A model generated the notes under the pieces. The model made no database searches. It saw only the letters and a program-made list of their open reading frames with translations, and was not told the origin of the DNA. Source: Budorcas taxicolor (taxonomy: Eukaryota; Chordata; Mammalia; Artiodactyla; Bovidae). Taken from it: a DNA stretch of 64,000 nt. The position numbers and the translations under genes are program-made. The DNA lies in assembly GCF_023091745.1 (NCBI RefSeq), contig NW_026291761.1, forward strand, positions 155,043 to 219,042, in the 5' to 3' direction. The first letter of the stretch is position 1. Every line of letters begins with the position of its first letter. Positions 1 through 11,423 of the stretch are shown piece by piece.

Positions 1-816
1 GGAACTTCGAAAGGGTCCTTCACACCCTTGGTGCAAATCAAGAAGTTCCCCGACCTAGCCGTCTCCACTCGAGAGGAATCACGAGGGTCCCGCCCACATC
101 CAGAGGAGCCCTGTTTCCGCCTCGTAGCTCGAGATGAGGGATCCTTTCCCTGCTTCGTCGGGAAAGAGTCCCCGGCGTTCCCGTCGCATCTCAAGAGGAG
201 GCCCTCTCAACAGGAACGGCGAGAGGAACTCCAGGGTCGTGCCACCATTCCAAGAGTCCCCCAGATGTCTCAGTCCATTCCAGAGGAACCTCTTTTCCCT
301 TCACCGGCTCGTCTTTCACGCCGAGGATCGACTCACACCAAGGTGGCACGTGGCACAGCCCTGTGGGAAAGCCTCGTGGGAAAGCCTCCAGGGACAGCCT
401 CGAGGGAAAGCCACAGATCCCTTGATCCACGTGACAGGAAGCCTGACACTACTGCTGCAGCTCGGGAGGAAAGCGCATGTGCATGCCCCCACTCGAGACG
501 AGGCCTGACTCCCCTGGGGAGACTCAGAAGCACCCCAAGAACCATGGCAACACTGGAGAGGAATCCTCAGGTTCCGGCTCCGACTCCACACAAGGACTGA
601 GGCCCCGGCATGGACGGGAGAGGAATCCCGAGAGGTCCCATTGCAACACGCATGGGGACTGGCCTTTCCTGAGGCCACCAGAGCGGGTCCCTGTGGTCCC
701 CGTCGTAACTCGAGAAGACCTGCCGCAACTCGAGAAAATCCAGGAGGTTCTCCCCTCCAGGCGAGATGAGGCCCATTTCCGCTGAGGCGTCTCGAGGCTG
801 ATCACACCTCACCTCT
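1..816 (+). repeat. Monomer 1, A1
   Basis: 816 bp. Markers aagcctgac, gcatgtgc, ggctccgac and gtggtcccc. It carries ctccaggg in the microrepeat, shared with the unit at 1633, and a private cattgcaac. Confidence 0.9.
367..418 (+). repeat. 13-bp microrepeat inside the monomer
   Basis: Four successive 13-base units start at 367, 380, 393 and 406, with consensus gaaagcctcgagg. The last has decayed to gaaagccacagat. The same block is present in every monomer, and its copy number changes in two of them (18768 and 33455). Confidence 0.85.
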
Positions 817-1632
817 GGAACTTCGAAAGGGTCCTTCACACCCTTGGTGCAAATCAAGAAGTTCCCCGACCTAGCCGTCTCCACTCGAGAGGAATCACGA
901 GGGTCCCGCCCACATCCAGAGGAGCCCTGTTTCCGCCTCGTAGCTCGAGATGAGGGATCCTTTCCCTGCTTCGTCGGGAAAGAGTTCCCGGCGTTCCCGT
1001 CGCATCTCAAGAGGAGGCCCTCTCAACAGGAACGGCGAGAGGAACTCCAGGGTCGTGCCACCATTCCAAGAGTCCCCCAGATGTCTCAGTCCATTCCAGA
1101 GGAACCTCTTTTCCCTTCACCGGCTCGTCTTTCACGCCGAGGATCGACTCACACCAAGGTGGCACGTGGCACAGCCCTGTGGGAAAGCCTCGTGGGAAAG
1201 CCTCGAGGGACAGCCTCGAGGGAAAGCCACAGATCCCTTGATCCACGTGACAGGAAGCGTGACACTACTGCTGCAGCTCGGGAGGAAAGCGCACGTGCAT
1301 GCCCCCACTCGAGACGAGGCCTGACTCCCCTGGGGAGACTCAGAAGCACCCCAAGAACCATGGCAACACTGGAGAGCAATCCTCAGGTTCCGGCCCCGAC
1401 TCCACGCAAGGACTGAGGCCCCGGCATGGACGGGAGGGGAATCCCGAGAGGTCCCCTAGCAACTCGCATGGGGACTGGCCTTTCCTGAAGCCACCAGAGC
1501 GGGTCCCTGAGGTCCCCGTCGTAACTCGAGAAGACCTGCCGCAACTCGAGAAAATCCAGGAGGTTCTCCCCTCCAGGCGAGATGAGGCCCATTTCCGCTG
1601 AGGCGTCTCGAGGCTGATCACACCTCACCTCT
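817..1632 (+). repeat. Monomer 2, A3
   Basis: 816 bp. aagcgtgac and gagcaatcc. Private variants are ccacgcaagg, gggaggggaa and cctgaagcc. Confidence 0.9.
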
Positions 1633-2448
1633 GGAACTTCGAAAGGGTCCTTCACACCCTTGGTGCAAATCAAGAAGTTCCCCGACATACCCGTCTCCAC
1701 TCGAGAGGAATCACGAGGGTCCCGCCCACATCCAGAGGAGCCCCGTTTCCGCCTCGTAGCTCGAGATGAGGGATCCTTTCCCTGCTTCGTCGGGAAAGAG
1801 TCCCCGGCGTTCCCGTCGCATCTCAAGAGGAGGCCCTCTCAACAGGAACGGCGAGAGGAACTCCAGGGTCGTGCCACCATTCCAAGAGTCCCCCAGATGT
1901 CTCAGTCCATTCCAGAGGAACCTCTTTTCCCTTCACCGGCTCGTCTTTCACGCCGAGGATCGACTCACACCAAGGTGGCACGTGGCACAGCCCTGTGGGA
2001 AAGCCTCGTGGGAAAGCCTCCAGGGACAGCCTCGAGGGAAAGCCACAGATCCCTTGATCCACGTGACAGGAAGCCTGACACTACTGCTGCAGCTCGGGAG
2101 GAAAGCGCATGTGCATGCCCCCACTCGAGACGAGGCCTGACTCCCCTGGGGAGACTCAGAAGCACCCCAAGAACCATGGCAACACTGGAGAGGAATCCTC
2201 AGGTTCCGGCTCCGACTCCACACAAGGACTGAGGCCCCGGCATGGACGGGAGAGGAATCCCGAGAGGTCCCCTTGCAACACGCATGGGGACTGGCCTTTC
2301 CTGAGGCCACCAGAGCGGGTCCCTGTGGTCCCCGTCGTAACTCGAGAAGACCTGCCGCAACTCGAGAAAATCCAGGAGGTTCTCCCCTCCAGGCGAGATG
2401 AGGCCCATTTCCGCTGAGGCGTCTCGAGGCTGATCACACCTCACCTCT
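1633..2448 (+). repeat. Monomer 3, A1 with a B-type tract
   Basis: 816 bp. Like the unit at position 1 (including ctccaggg) but with gacataccc near monomer position 50, the family B form. This looks like a short conversion tract. Confidence 0.9.
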
Positions 2449-3264
2449 GGAACTTCGAAAGGGTCCTTCACACCCTTGGTGCAAATCAAGAAGTTCCCCG
2501 ACCTAGCCGTCTCCACTCGAGAGGAATCACGAGGGTCCCGCCCACATCCAGAGGAGCCCCGTTTCCGCCTCGTAGCTCGAGATGAGGGATCCTTTCCCTG
2601 CTTCGTCGGGAAAGAGTCCCCGGCGTTCCCGTCGCATCTCAAGAGGAGGCCCTCTCAACAGGAACGGCGAGAGGAACTCCAGGGTCGTGCCACCATTCCA
2701 AGAGTCCCCCAGATGTCTCAGTCCATTCCAGAGGAACCTCTTTTCCCTTCACCGGCTCGTCTTTCATGCCGAGGATCGACTCACACCAAGGTGGCACGTG
2801 GCACAGCCCTGTGGGAAAGCCTCGTGGGAAAGCCTCGAGGGACAGCCTCGAGGGAAAGCCACAGATCCCTTGATCCACGTGACAGGAAGCCTGACACTAC
2901 TGCTGCAGCTCGGGAGGAAAGCGCATGTGCATGCCCCCACTCGAGACGAGGCCTGACTCCCCTGGGGAGACTCAGAAGCACCCCAAGAACCATGGCAACA
3001 CTGGAGAGGAATCCTCAGGTTCCGGCTCCGACTCCACACAAGGACTGAGGCCCCGGCATGGACGGGAGAGGAATCCCGAGAGGTCCCCTTGCAACACGCA
3101 TGGGGACTGGCCTTTCCTGAGGCCACCAGAGCGGGTCCCTGTGGTCCCCATCGTAACTCGAGAAGACCTGCCGCAACTCGAGAAAATCCAGGAGGTTCTC
3201 CCCTCCAGGCGAGATGAGGCCCATTTCCGCTGAGGCGTCTCGAGGCTGATCACAACTCACCTCT
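2449..3264 (+). repeat. Monomer 4, A1
   Basis: 816 bp. Ends with cacaactcac, shared only with the units at 7344 and 12240. Private variants are tttcatgccg and ccccatcgt. Confidence 0.9.
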
Positions 3265-4080
3265 GGAACTTCGAAAGGGTCCTTCACACCCTTGGTGCAA
3301 ATCAAGAAGTTCCCCGACCTAGCCGTCTCCACTCGAGAGGAATCACGAGGGTCCCGCCCACATCCAGAGGAGCCCCGTTTCCACCTCGTAGCTCGAGATG
3401 AGGGATCCTTTCCCTGCTTCATCGGGAAAGAATTCCCGGCGTTCCCGTCGCATCTCAAGAGGAGGCCCTCTCAAAGGGAACGGCGAGAGGAACTCCAGGG
3501 TCGTGCCACCATTCCAAGAGTCCCCCAGATATCTCAGTCCATTCCAGAGGAACCTCTTTTCCCTTCACCGGCTCGTCTTTCACGCCGAGGATCGACTCAC
3601 ACCAAGGTGGCACGTGGCACAGCCCTGTGGGAAAGCCTCGTGGGAAAGCCTCGAGGGACAGCCTCGAGGGAAAGCCACAGATCCCTTGATCCACGTGACA
3701 GGAAGAGTGACACTACTGCTGCAGCTCGGGAGGAAAGCGCACGTGCATGCCCCCACTCGAGACAAGGCCTGACTCCCCTGGGGAGACTCAGAAGCACCCC
3801 AAGATCCATGGCAACACTGGAGAGCAATCCTCAGGTTCCGGCCGCGACTCCACACAAGGACTGAGGCCCCGGCATGGACGGGAGAGGAATCCCGAGAGGT
3901 CCCCTAGCAACTCGCATGGGGACTGGCCTTTCCTGAGGCCACCAGAGCGGGTCCCTGAGGTCCCCGTCGTAACTCGAGAAGACCTGCCGCAACTCGAGAA
4001 AATCCAGGAGGTTCTCCCCTCCAGGCGAGATGAGGCCCATTTCCGCTGAGGCGTCTCGAGGCTGATCACACCTCACCTCT
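3265..4080 (+). repeat. Monomer 5, A2
   Basis: 816 bp. EcoRI site at 3430, tcaaaggg, atatctcag, aagagtgac and ggccgcgac define subtype A2. Private gagacaaggc. Confidence 0.9.
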
Positions 4081-4896
4081 GGAACTTCGAAAGGGTCCTT
4101 CACACCCTTGGTGCAAATCAAGAAGTTCCCCGACCTAGCCGTCTCCACTCGAGAGGAATCACGATGGTCCCGCCCACATCCAGAGGAGCCCCGTTTCCGC
4201 CTCGTAGCTCGAGATGAGGGATCCTTTCCCTGCTTCGTCGGGAAAGAGTTCCCGGCGTTCCCGTCGCATCTCAAGAGGAGGCCCTCTCAACAGGAACGGC
4301 GAGAGGAACTCCAGGGTCGTGCCACCATTCCAAGAGTCCCCCAGATGTCTCAGTCCATTCCAGAGGAACCTCTTTTCCCTTCACCGGCTCGTCTTTCACG
4401 CCGAGGATCGACTCACACCAAGGTGGCACGTGGCATAGCCCTGTGGGAAAGCCTCGTGGGAAAGCCTCGAGGGACAGCCTCGAGGGAAAGCCACAGATCC
4501 CTTGATCCACGTGACAGGAAGCGTGACACTACTGCTGCAGCTCGGGAGGAAAGCGCACGTGCATGCCCCCACTCGAGACGAGGCCTGACTCCCCTGGGGA
4601 GACTCAGAAGCACCCCAAGATCCATGGCAACACTGGAGAGCAATCCTCAGGTTCCGGCCCCGACTCCACACAAGGACTGAGGCCCCGGCATGGACGGGAG
4701 AGGAATCCCGAGAAGTCCCCTAGCAACTCGCATGGGGACTGGCCTTTCCTGAGGCCACCAGAGCGGGTCCCTGAGGTCCCCGTCGTAACTCGAGAAGACC
4801 TGCCGCAACTCGAGAAAATCCAGGAGGTTCTCCCCTCCAGGCGAGATGAGGCCCATTTCCGCTGAGGCGTCTCGAGGCTGATCACACCTCACCTCT
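4081..4896 (+). repeat. Monomer 6, A3
   Basis: 816 bp. Private cgatggtcccg (similar form at 14688), gtggcatagcc and gagaagtcccc. Confidence 0.9.
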
Positions 4897-5711
4897 GGAA
4901 CTTCGAAAGGGTCCTTCACACCCTTGGTGCAAATCAAGAAGTTCCCCGACCTAGCCGTCTCCACTCGAGAGGAATCACGAGGGTCCCGCCCACATCCAGA
5001 GGAGCCCCGTTTCGGCCTCGTAGCTCGAGATGAGGGATCCTTTCCCTGCTTCGTCGGGAAAGAGTTCCCGGCGTTCCCGTCGCATCTCAAGAGGAGGCCC
5101 TCTCAACAGGAACGGCGAGAGGAACTCCAGGGTCGTGCCACCATTCCAAGAGTCCCCCAGATGTCTCAGTCCATTCCAGAGGAACCTCTTTTCCCTTCAC
5201 CGGCTCGTCTTTCACGCCGAGGATCAACTCACACCAAGGTGGCACGTGGCACAGCCCTGTGGGAAAGCCTCGTGGGAAAGCCTCGAGGGACAGCCTCGAG
5301 GGAAAGCCACAGATCCCTTGATCCACGTGACAGGAAGCGTGACACTACTGCTGCAGCTCGGGAGGAAAGCGCACGTGCATGCCCCACACGAGACGAGGCC
5401 TGACTCCCCTGGGGAGACTCAGAAGCACCCCAAGATCCATGGCAACACTAGAGAGCAATCCTCAGGTTCCGGCCCCGACTCCACACAAGGACTGAGGCCC
5501 CGGCATGGACGGGAGAGGAATCCCGAGAGGTCCCCTAGCAACACGCATGGGGACTGGCCTTTCCTGAGGCCACCAGAGCGGGTCCCTGAGGTCCCCGTCG
5601 TAACTCGAGAAGACCTGCCGCAACTCGAGAAAATCCAGGAGGTTCTCCCCTCCAGGCGAGATGAGGCCCATTTCCGCTGAGGCGTCTCGAGGCTGATCAC
5701 ACCTCACCTCT
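4897..5711 (+). repeat. Monomer 7, A3
   Basis: 815 bp: one c is lost in gccccacacgag. Other variants are tttcggcc, gaggatcaac, cactagagagc and caacacgc. Confidence 0.9.
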
Positions 5712-6527
5712 GGAACTTCGAAAGGGTCCTTCACACCCTTGGTGCAAATCAAGAAGTTCCCCGACCTAGCCGTCTCCACTCGAGAGGAATCACGAGGGTC
5801 CCGCCCACATCCAGAGGAGCCCCGTTTCCGCCTCGTAGCTCGAGATGAGGGATCCTTTCCCTGCTTCGTCGGGAAAGAGTTCCCGGCGTTCCCGTCGCAT
5901 CTCAAGAGGAGGCCCTCTCAACAGGAACGGCGAGAGGAACTCCAGGGTCGTGCCACCATTCCAAGAGTCCCCCAGATGTCTCAGTCCATTCCAGAGGAAC
6001 CTCTTTTCCCTTCACCGGCTCGTCTTTCACGCCGAGGATCGACTCACACCAAGGTGGCACCTGGCACAGCCCTGTGGGAAAGCCTCGTGGGAAAGCCTCG
6101 AGGGACAGCCTCGAGGGAAAGCCACAGATCCCTTGATCCACGTGACAGGAAGAGTGACACTACTGCTGCAGCTCGGGAGGAAAGCGCACGTGCATGCCCC
6201 CACTCGAGACGAGGCCTGACTCCCCTGGGGAGACTCAGAAGCACCCCAAGATCCATGGCAACACTGGAGAGCAATCCTCAGGTTCCGGCCCCGACTCCAC
6301 ACAAGGACTGAGGCCCCGGCATGGACGGGAGAGGAATCCCGAGAGGTCCCCTAGCAACTCGCATGGGGACTGGCCTTTCCTGAGGCCACCAGAGCGGGTC
6401 CCTGAGGTCCCCGTCGTAACTCGAGAAGACCTGCCGCAACTCGAGAAAATCCAGGAGGTTCTCCCATCCAGGCGAGATGAGGCCCATTTCCGCTGAGGCG
6501 TCTCGAGGCTGATCACACCTCACCTCT
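5712..6527 (+). repeat. Monomer 8, A4
   Basis: 816 bp. gcacctggcac removes the first CACGTG. Also aagagtgac and ctcccatcc. Confidence 0.9.
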
Positions 6528-7343
6528 GGAACTTCGAAAGGGTCCTTCACACCCTTGGTGCAAATCAAGAAGTTCCCCGACCTAGCCGTCTCCACTCGAG
6601 AGGAATCACGAGGGTCCCGCCCACATCCAGAGGAGCCCCGTTTACACCTCGTAGCTCGAGATGAGGGATCCTTTCCCTGCTTTGTCGGAAAAGAGTCCCC
6701 GGCTTTCACGTCGCATCTCAAGAGGAGGCCCTCTCAACAGGAACGGCGAGAGGAACTCCAGGGTCGTGCCACCATTCCAAGAGTCCCCCAGATGTCTCAG
6801 TCCATTCCAGAGGAACCTCTTTTCCCTTCACCGGCTCGTCTTTCACGCCAAGGATCGACTCACACCAAGGTGGCACGTGGCACAGCCCTGTGGGAAAGCC
6901 TCGTGGGAAAGCCTCGAGGGACAGCCTCGAGGGAAAGCCACAGATCCCTTGATCCACGTGACAGGAAGCGTGACACTATTGCTGCAGCTCGGGAGGAAAG
7001 CGCACGTGCATGCCCCCACTCGAGACGAGGCTTGACTCCCCTGGGGAGACTCAGAAGCACCCCAAGATCCATGGCAACACTGGAGAGCAATCCTCAGGTT
7101 CCGGCCGCGACTCCACACAAGGACTGAGGCCCCGGCATGGACGGGAGAGGAATCCCGAGAGGTCCCCTAGCAACTCGCATGGGGACTGGCCTTTCCTGAG
7201 GCCACCAGAGCGGGTCCCTGAGGTCCCCGTCGTAACTCGAGAAGACCTGCCGCAACTCGAGAAAATCCAGGAGGTTCTCCCCTCCAGGCGAGATGAGGCC
7301 CATTTCCGCTGAGGCGTCTCGAGGCTGATCACACCTCACCTCT
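6528..7343 (+). repeat. Monomer 9, A5
   Basis: 816 bp. tttacacc, tcggaaaagag, ggctttcacg, acgccaagg and ctattgctg define A5. Private gaggcttgac. Confidence 0.9.
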
Positions 7344-8159
7344 GGAACTTCGAAAGGGTCCTTCACACCCTTGGTGCAAATCAAGAAGTTCCCCGACCTA
7401 GCCGTCTCCACTCGAGAGGAATCACGAGGGTCCCGCCCACATCCAGAGGAGCCCCGTTTCCGCCTCGTAGCTCGAGATGAGGGATCCTTTCCCTGCTTCG
7501 TCGGGAAAGAGTTCCCGGCGTTCCCGTCGCATCTCAAGAGGAGGCCCTCTCAACAGGAACGGCGAGAGGAACTCCAGGGTCGTGCCACCATTCCAAGAGT
7601 CCCCCAGATGTCTCAGTCCATTCCAGAGGAACCTCTTTTCCCTTCACCGGCTCGTCTTTCACGCTGAGGATCGACTCACACCAAGGTGGCACGTGGCACA
7701 GCCCTGTGGGAAAGCCTCGTGGGAAAGCCTCGAGGGACAGCCTCGAGGGAAAGCCACAGATCCCTTGATCCACGTGACAGGAAGCCTGACACTACTGCTG
7801 CAGCTCGGGAGGAAAGCGCATGTGCATGCCCCCACTCGAGACGAGGCCTGACTCCCCTGGGGAGACTCAGAAGCACCCCAAGAACCATGGCAACACTGGA
7901 GAGGAATCCTCAGGTTCCGGCTCCGACTCCACACAAGGACTGAGGCCCCGGCATGGACGGGAGAGGAATCCCGAGAGGTCCCCTTGCAACACGCATGGGG
8001 ACTGGCCTTTCCTGAGGCCACCAGAGCGGGTCCCTGTGGTCCCCGTCGTAACTCGAGAAGACCTGCCGCAACTCGAGAAAATCCAGGAGGTTCTCCCCTC
8101 CAGGCGAGATGAGGCCCATTTCCGCTGAGGCGTCTCGAGGCTGATCACAACTCACCTCT
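7344..8159 (+). repeat. Monomer 10, A1
   Basis: 816 bp. Matches the unit at 2449 in its 3' half, including cacaactcac. Private acgctgagg. Confidence 0.9.
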
Positions 8160-8975
8160 GGAACTTCGAAAGGGTCCTTCACACCCTTGGTGCAAATCAA
8201 GAAGTTCCCCGACCTAGCCGTCTCCACTCGAGAGGAATCACGAGGGTCCCGCCCACATCCAGAGGAGCCCCGTTTCCGCCTCGTAGCTCGAGATGAGGGA
8301 TCCTTTCCCTGCTTCATTGGGAAAGAATTCCCGGCGTTCCCGTCGCATCTCAAGAGGAGGCCCTCTCAAAGGGAACGGCGAGAGGAACTCCAGGGTCGTG
8401 CCACCATTCCAAGAGTCCCCCAGATATCTCAGTCCATTCCAGAGGAACCTCTTTTCCCTTCACCGGCTCGTCTTTCACGCCGAGGATCGACTCACACCAA
8501 GGTGGCACGTGGCACAGCCCTGTGGGAAAGCCTCGTGGGAAAGCCTCGAGGGACAGCCTCGAGGGAAAGCCACAGATCCCTTGATCCACGTGACAGGAAG
8601 AGTGACACTACTGCTGCAGCTCGGGAGGAAAGCGCACGTGCATGCCCCCACTCGAGACGAGGCCTGACTCCCCTGGGGAGACTCAGAAGCACCCCAAGAT
8701 CCATGGCAACACTGGAGAGCAATCCTCAGGTTCCGGCCGCGACTCCACACAAGGACTGAGGCCCCGGCATGGACGGGAGAGGAATCCCGAGAGGTCCCCT
8801 AGCAACTCGCATGGGGACTGGCCTTTCCTGAGGCCACCAGAGCGGGTCCCTGAGGTCCCCGTCGTAACTCGAGAAGACCTGCCGCAACTCGAGAAAATCC
8901 AGGAGGTTCTCCCCTCCAGGCGAGATGAGGCCCATTTCCGCTGAGGCGTCTCGAGGCTGATCACACCTCACCTCT
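8160..8975 (+). repeat. Monomer 11, A2
   Basis: 816 bp. EcoRI at 8325, preceded by cattggg, a form shared with the unit at 13056. Confidence 0.9.
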
Positions 8976-9791
8976 GGAACTTCGAAAGGGTCCTTCACAC
9001 CCTTGGTGCAAATCAAGAAGTTCCCCGACCTAGCCGTCTCCACTCGAGAGGAATCACGAGGGTCCCGCCCACATCCAGAGGAGCCCCGTTTCCGCCTCGT
9101 AGCTCGAGATGAGGGATCCTTTCCCTGCTTCGTCGGGAAAGAGTTCCCGGCGTTCCCGTCGCATCTCAAGTGGAGGCCCTCTCAACAGGAACGGCGAGAG
9201 GAACTCCAGGGTCGTGCCACCATTCCAAGAGTCCCCCAGATGTCTCAGTCCATTCCAGAGGAACCTCTTTTCCCTTCACCGGCTCGTCTTTCACGCCGAG
9301 GATCGACTCACACCAAGGTGGCACCTGGCACAGCCCTGTGGGAAAGCCTCGTGGGAAAGCCTCGAGGGACAGCCTCGAGGGAAAGCCACAGATCCCTTGA
9401 TCCACGTGACAGGAAGAGTGACACTACTGCTGCAGTTCGGGAGGAAAGCGCACGTGCATGCCCCCACTCGAGACGAGGCCTGACTCCCCTGGGGAGACTC
9501 AGAAGCACCCCAAGATCCATGGCAACACTGGAGAGCAATCCTCAGGTTCCGGCCCCGACTCCACACAAGGACTGAGGCCCCGGCATGGACGGGAGAGGAA
9601 TCCCGAGAGGTCCCCTAGCAACTCGCATGGGGACTGGCCTTTCCTGAGGCCACCAGAGCGGGTCCCTGAGGTCCCCGTCGTAACTCGAGAAGACCTGCCG
9701 CAACTCGAGAAAATCCAGGAGGTTCTCCCATCCAGGCGAGATGAGGCCCATTTCCGCTGAGGCGTCTCGAGGCTGATCACACCTCACCTCT
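8976..9791 (+). repeat. Monomer 12, A4
   Basis: 816 bp. ctcaagtggagg is shared with 16320 and 52999. Private gcagttcggg. Confidence 0.9.
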
Positions 9792-10607
9792 GGAACTTCG
9801 AAAGGGTCCTTCACACCCTTGGTGCAAATCAAGAAGTTCCCCGACCTAGCCGTCTCCACTCGAGAGGAATCACGAGGGTCCCGCCCACATCCAGAGGAGC
9901 CCCGTTTACACCTCGTAGCTCGAGATGAGGGATCCTTTCCCTGCTTTGTCGGAAAAGAGTCCCCGGCTTTCACGTCGCATCTCAAGAGGAGGCCCTCTCA
10001 ACAGGAACGGCGAGAGGAACTCCAGGGTCGTGCCACCATTCCAAGAGTCCCCCAGATGTCTCAGTCCATTCCAGAGGAACCTCTTTTCCCTTCACCGGCT
10101 CGTCTTTCACGCCAAGGATCGACTCACACCAAGGTGGCACGTGGCACAGCCCTGTGGGAAAGCCTCGTGGGAAAGCCTCGAGGGACAGCCTCGAGGGAAA
10201 GCCACAGATCCCTTGATCCACGTGACAGGAAGCGTGACACTATTGCTGCAGGTCGGGAGGAAAGCGCACGTGCATGCCCCCACTCGAGACGAGGCCTGAC
10301 TCCCCTGGGGAGACTCAGAAGCACCCCAAGATCCATGGCAACACTGGAGAGCAATCCTCAGGTTCCGGCCGCGACTCCACACAAGGACTGAGGCCCCGGC
10401 ATGGACGGGAGAGGAATCCCGAGAGGTCCCCTAGCAACTCGCATGGGGACTGGCCTTTCCTGAGGCCACCAGAGCGGGTCCCTGAGGTCCCCGTCGTAAC
10501 TCGAGAAGACCTGCCGCAACTCGAGAAAATCCAGGAGGTTCTCCCCTCCAGGCGAGATGAGGCCCATTTCCGCTGAGGCGTCTCGAGGCTGATCACACCT
10601 CACCTCT
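9792..10607 (+). repeat. Monomer 13, A5
   Basis: 816 bp. Standard A5 variants plus private gcaggtcggg. Confidence 0.9.
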
Positions 10608-11423
10608 GGAACTTCGAAAGGGTCCTTCACACCCTTGGTGCAAATCAAGAAGTTCCCCGACCTAGCCGTCTCCACTCGAGAGGAATCACGAGGGTCCCGC
10701 CCACATCCAGAGGAGCCCCGTTTCCGCCTCGTAGCTCGAGATGAGGGATCCTTTCCCTGCTTCGTCGGGAAAGAGTTCCCGGCGTTCCCGTCGCATCTCA
10801 AGAGGAGGCCCTCTCAACAGGAACGGCGAGAGGAACTCCAGGGTCGTGCCACCATTCCAAGAGTCCCCCAGATGTCTCAGTCCATTCCAGAGGAACCTCT
10901 TTTCCCTTCACCGGCTCGTCTTTCACGCCGAGGATCGACTCACACCAAGGTGGCACCTGGCACAGCCCTGTGGGAAAGCCTCGTGGGAAAGCCTCGAGGG
11001 ACAGCCTCGAGGGAAAGCCACAGATCCCTTGATCCACGTGACAGGAAGAGTGACACTACTGCTGCAGCTCGGGAGGAAAGCGCACGTGCATGCCCCCACT
11101 CGAGACGAGGCCTGACTCCCCTGGGGAGACTCAGAAGCACCCCAAGATCCATGGCAACACTGGAGAGCAATCCTCAGGTTCCGGCCCCGACTCCACACAA
11201 GGACTGAGGCCCCGGCATGGACGGGAGAGGAATCCCGAGAGGTCCCCTAGCAACTCGCATGGGGACTGGCCTTTCCTGAGGCCACCAGAGCGGGTCCCTG
11301 AGGTCCCCGTCGTAACTCGAGAAGACCTGCCGCAACTCGAGAAAATCCAGGAGGTTCTCCCATCCAGGCGAGATGAGGCCCATTTCCGCTGAGGCGTCTC
11401 GAGGCTGATCACACCTCACCTCT
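10608..11423 (+). repeat. Monomer 14, A4
   Basis: 816 bp. No difference noticed from the unit at 5712. Confidence 0.9.

Larger units (their letters stand above)
2449..7343 (+). repeat. Six-monomer higher-order block, copy 1
   Basis: Order A1-A2-A3-A3-A4-A5. The A1 unit ends with the rare cacaactcac, and the A2 unit carries an EcoRI site at 3430. The same A1-A2 pair opens two later blocks 4895 and 9791 bases downstream. Confidence 0.75.
5712..7343 (+). repeat. A4-A5 dimer, first copy
   Basis: This 1632-bp dimer matches 10608-12239, 4896 bases downstream. I noticed a single difference: gaggcttgac here and gaggcctgac there. The intermediate dimer 8976-10607 differs at a few more sites (ctcaagtggagg, gcagttcggg, gcaggtcggg). 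Confidence 0.85.
8976..10607 (+). repeat. A4-A5 dimer, variant copy
   Basis: Directly followed by another A4-A5 dimer at 10608. Its private ctcaagtggagg is otherwise seen at 16320-17135 and 52999-53814, so this variant has been moved around the array. Confidence 0.8.

Noticed and set aside
6..11. TTCGAA at the unit start as a heat-shock element
   Set aside because: The GAA and TTC blocks are not separated by the two bases that the element needs.
71..80. GGAAT motifs as a heat-shock satellite like human satellite III
   Set aside because: GGAAT appears only a few times per 816-bp unit and not as tandem pentamers. The resemblance is probably coincidental.
367..418. CRISPR-like direct repeats
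   Set aside because: The 13-bp units are directly adjacent with no spacers, and the 816-bp repeats have no unique spacers. This is satellite structure.
509..521. Palindrome ctcccc-t-ggggag as a terminator or origin
   Set aside because: A six-base arm with a one-base centre is too short to claim a function, and no T-run or other element accompanies it.
28..600. Recurrent 190-aa and other 70-230-aa open frames as protein genes
   Set aside because: They repeat with the satellite unit, overlap on both strands, and many use non-ATG starts. The predicted peptides are arginine, proline and serine-rich low-complexity strings with no recognisable domain, and indels between units break them freely.
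570..600. CENP-B box
   Set aside because: The best reverse-strand candidate (cccgactccacacaa) misses two of the nine core bases of the 17-bp box. The ttcg motifs at ggaacttcg and cttcgtcggg lack the required A and CGGG spacing.
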